From an uncultured Chitinophaga sp. (GTDB lineage Bacteria; Bacteroidota; Bacteroidia; Chitinophagales; Chitinophagaceae): 64,000 nucleotides of DNA. The stretch spans positions 62,001-126,000 of the forward strand of contig NZ_CABHOU010000041.1 in the NCBI RefSeq assembly GCF_902168175.1. The letters are read 5' to 3'. The notes under the pieces are model-generated. The model ran no database searches and had not been told where the DNA came from. It worked only from the letters and a program-made list of their open reading frames with translations. This document shows, one piece after another, positions 61,938-64,000 of this stretch (position 1 is its first letter; each line of letters opens with the position of its first letter). The position numbers were made by a program, and so were the translations under genes.

Positions 61938-62053
61938 GTTTAGATGGTTTGATGTTGAGAATCCGCAATGGTATACGCAGGTAACGGGGGGCGGGGTTGC
62001 TTGTGTTTTTAGAAGCAGGTACATAAATTGCAGTAAGAAGAAAAACTGATACC

Positions 62054-63103
62054 ATGTCCCGCACACTTTCACGCAGAACTTTCCTGGGTTACAGCCTGGG
62101 CATGGCAAGCGCCAGTATATGGCTGCAGGCGGCAGGCTCCGTGCGGCAAACAACCGATTCGGTGATCGCCGTAAATGGCCCCCTGCGCCCCTCGCAGCTC
62201 GGCGTTACCCTCGTACATGAGCATGTGATGGTGGATTTTATCGGTGCCGCCGAAATCAATAGCGACCGGTATAAAGAAGACGAAGTGTTTAATACGGTGT
62301 TGCCCCATTTACAGTCGTTACGCCGCCTGGGCTGCGAAACCCTGGTGGAGTGTACGCCCGCTTTTCTCGGGCGAAATGTGCGCCTGCTGCAAAGGCTGTC
62401 CCGCAGTTCCGGCATCTGCATCCTTACTAATACCGGGTTGTATGGTGCCGGTAATCATAAATACCTGCCAGGTTACGCACAGGCCGAAACGGCAGAGCAG
62501 CTGGCCATCCGTTGGATTGATGAATGGAGGAACGGTATTGATGGCACCACTATAAAACCGGGGTTCATTAAAAGTGGGGTAGATAACGGGCCGCTGAGCG
62601 ATATGCAACGTAAACTGGTAGAGGCGGCCGGACTAACCCATTTACAAACGGGGCTTCCGGTTGGCATACATACCGGTAACGGCACCGCGGCACTCGAAGA
62701 AGCCGGTGTTCTCAAAGAAACAGGTGTACCGCTCGATGCCTTTATCTGGATCCATGCACAGAACGAAAAGGACCTTTCTTTCCACGAACGCCTGGCCCAT
62801 GCCGGTGCATGGATATCGTTCGATGGCATCTCTAAAACCGCTGCCAACGATTACCTGGCTATGTTAAAACACATGAAGCAACATAGCCTGATGGATAATG
62901 TCCTCATTTCCCAGGATGCCGGCTGGTACCATGTGGGCGAACCTGGCGGCGGCAAATTCCGCGACTATAATTACCTGTTTACCGGTTTCCTGCCCTTACT
63001 CCGCCAAAATGGCTTTACAGAAGCCGAAATCAAACGCATGATGGTCGAAAACCCTGCCCGCGCTTTTACCATCCGTAAACCACCCAGTTTAAGGCTTAAA
63101 TAA
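62054..63103 (+). CDS. Tat-exported phosphotriesterase-family amidohydrolase
   Basis: The 349-residue protein starts with a twin-arginine signal (SRRTFLGYSLGMASASIW). The mature part is a binuclear metal TIM barrel: the HxH motif in TLVHEHVMVDF near residue 55, the bridging lysine region IKPGFIKSG, histidines in VGIHTGNG and IWIHAQNE, and the final aspartate in ISQDAGWY. This set matches the phosphotriesterase (PTE) family, which includes lactonases and organophosphate hydrolases; the true substrate is not predictable. Tat export fits a metal enzyme that folds in the cytoplasm. It is divergent from the COG4315-type lipoprotein gene. Confidence 0.9.
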   Translation: MSRTLSRRTFLGYSLGMASASIWLQAAGSVRQTTDSVIAVNGPLRPSQLGVTLVHEHVMVDFIGAAEINSDRYKEDEVFNTVLPHLQSLRRLGCETLVECTPAFLGRNVRLLQRLSRSSGICILTNTGLYGAGNHKYLPGYAQAETAEQLAIRWIDEWRNGIDGTTIKPGFIKSGVDNGPLSDMQRKLVEAAGLTHLQTGLPVGIHTGNGTAALEEAGVLKETGVPLDAFIWIHAQNEKDLSFHERLAHAGAWISFDGISKTAANDYLAMLKHMKQHSLMDNVLISQDAGWYHVGEPGGGKFRDYNYLFTGFLPLLRQNGFTEAEIKRMMVENPARAFTIRKPPSLRLK

Positions 63104-63105
63104 AA

Positions 63106-63131
63106 AAGCGACGGTGTATACACCGCCGCTT
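63106..63131. terminator. 26-bp palindromic terminator with CGGTGTATACACCG core
   Basis: AAGCG, one mismatch, and CGGTGTATACACCG followed by CGCTT form a near-perfect palindrome 2 bases after the PTE-like stop. On the minus strand it runs into TTTTTTATTT, so it can end the convergent gene. The core is the same as at 56793-56808. Confidence 0.75.
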
Positions 63132-63156
63132 CACGCTATTACCAATGTCGTTAAAA

Positions 63157-64000
63157 TCAGCTGCCTGTACGGAACATCACTTTTTCTACCACCACCCCAA
63201 TTTTCTTCACCGCACTATTATCGCTGGAAAGTATCTTATCGCCCGTTACCTGGTCGTACAGTTTGTTGTCGCCGGAGCGCACTGCCTTTAATAACAGGTA
63301 CACGCCTTTGTTGTCGAGCTGCCCGCCCTGCCAGCTGCTGATCGTTCCGCCATCCGTCCATTCGAACGCGTTGAAGCGGAAGTTGCGGCCGTTCATTTTC
63401 ACCAGTTTCTCTATCGGGTCGCCCACTTTAATACCGAAGGGTGATTTCCATTTCGCGTTCTCGCGGCTAAAGGATACAATTTTAGCGGTATCGCCCAGGA
63501 ATATCAACTCCAGTTCATTGTCTGTATCAGGAAACACATAATACGCCTTGCCAATATCGTTGCCTGAAAGGTCCTGCGCCATCCGTACCGCTATGTTAGC
63601 AGTACCGTAGGCCTGCGCCAGTTGCTGAGGGTTTGCTATTTTAAATATATCGCGCACTTCCCAGTTAATGCCATCTTCGCCAGTAGCTGCCGGTGCAGTA
63701 GCCGCCGCAGGTGTTGAGCCGGGAGTCGCTGTGGCGGAGGTTGTTTCTCCGCTGGTTGTAGCGGTGCTGGCAACGGCTGTACTGGTTTCTGACGGTGTTG
63801 CTACGGGGGCGCTTACACGCCTGGGCAGGGTAAAGGTCACGCCGGGCTTGTCTTCCGCCAGTAGTTTGGCCTGGTCCTTAAACTTATTTACGGTATAAGT
63901 GGCAATGGGAAACACATAGCTCGACTGGATATCCATCGCCCTTAAATTAGCGATCAGCGTTTGCCGGTTACCGTTGCTGTATTGGAAAAGGTACTTCAGC
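63157..64000 (-). CDS. Hypothetical protein, 5' end outside window
   Basis: The frame remains open and protein-like up to the right edge (reading LKYLFQYSNGNRQTLIANLR before the internal ATG at 63936), so the gene continues past base 64000. The visible 281 residues have an N-terminal part (IATYTVNKFKDQAKLLAED), a Ser/Thr/Ala/Pro-rich linker of about 55 residues, and a C-terminal domain with FPDTDNELELIFLGDTAKIV and IKVGDPIEKLVKMNGRNF. The linker suggests a two-domain envelope or secreted protein. No family is recognised. Confidence 0.7.
   Translation of the reverse strand, partial: LKYLFQYSNGNRQTLIANLRAMDIQSSYVFPIATYTVNKFKDQAKLLAEDKPGVTFTLPRRVSAPVATPSETSTAVASTATTSGETTSATATPGSTPAAATAPAATGEDGINWEVRDIFKIANPQQLAQAYGTANIAVRMAQDLSGNDIGKAYYVFPDTDNELELIFLGDTAKIVSFSRENAKWKSPFGIKVGDPIEKLVKMNGRNFRFNAFEWTDGGTISSWQGGQLDNKGVYLLLKAVRSGDNKLYDQVTGDKILSSDNSAVKKIGVVVEKVMFRTGS

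Noticed and set aside
61938..62153. 72-residue N-terminal extension of the COG4315-type lipoprotein
   Set aside because: It overlaps the divergent PTE-like gene and would bury a clean lipoprotein signal at 61937.

Overview
The window reads as a chromosomal segment of a Bacteroidota bacterium, most likely a Chitinophaga-like member of the Chitinophagaceae. The evidence is three SusC/SusD pairs, two of them behind ECF sigma/FecR regulators and with STN-domain receptors; DUF4369-thioredoxin proteins; a DUF5117-type zinc metalloprotease; an ExbB-ExbD-ExbD-TonB operon; and promoters that match the Bacteroidota form (TTG, 19-20 nt, TAnnTTTG) instead of the sigma-70 form. No rRNA, tRNA, CRISPR array or insertion sequence was recognised.

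Layout. 1-7.7 kb is housekeeping: the 3' end of metG, a FadN-type beta-oxidation fusion, an ABC-2 exporter pair, and surE, a small membrane protein and lpxB. 7.8-11.8 kb is a two-gene glycosidase operon (GH2 beta-mannosidase-like, GH29 alpha-L-fucosidase). 11.9-15.8 kb holds two paralogous lipoproteins, a LacI-type regulator and a lipid kinase. 16.2-23.9 kb is nutrient-uptake module 1 (ECF sigma, FecR, SusC with STN, SusD, DUF4369-thioredoxin), followed by a convergent metalloprotease. 27.3-30.4 kb is the TonB energy-transducing operon. 30.6-39.6 kb is one unknown protein and module 2, with the same five-gene order as module 1. 39.8-45.3 kb holds an adhesin-like lipoprotein, several unknown small or secreted proteins, an alpha/beta hydrolase and mnmE. 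46-50.8 kb is a third SusC/SusD pair without STN or sigma/FecR, followed by an AraC regulator, a BlaI/M56-peptidase pair and a GH78 rhamnosidase. 56.8-61 kb is an operon of TonB-dependent receptor, LytS-like kinase and LytTR regulator. The end has a two-repeat COG4315-type lipoprotein, a Tat-exported phosphotriesterase-like protein and an unknown protein that runs off the window.

How the parts may work together. The two sigma/FecR/SusCD/thioredoxin modules flank the TonB-ExbBD genes that would energise their receptors, and the metalloprotease lies between module 1 and the TonB operon. This suggests an uptake island for a ligand whose handling needs thiol redox chemistry, possibly peptides; that is inference. 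No glycosidase belongs to either module, so they are not classical polysaccharide utilisation loci. The third SusCD pair and the GH78 enzyme may form a looser carbohydrate locus. Regulatory DNA worth attention: a leader ORF plus hairpin between fecR and susC, paired palindromes ahead of the third susC, BlaI-type operators overlapping a near-leaderless promoter, and a repeated CGGTGTATACACCG palindrome used in transcription terminators.
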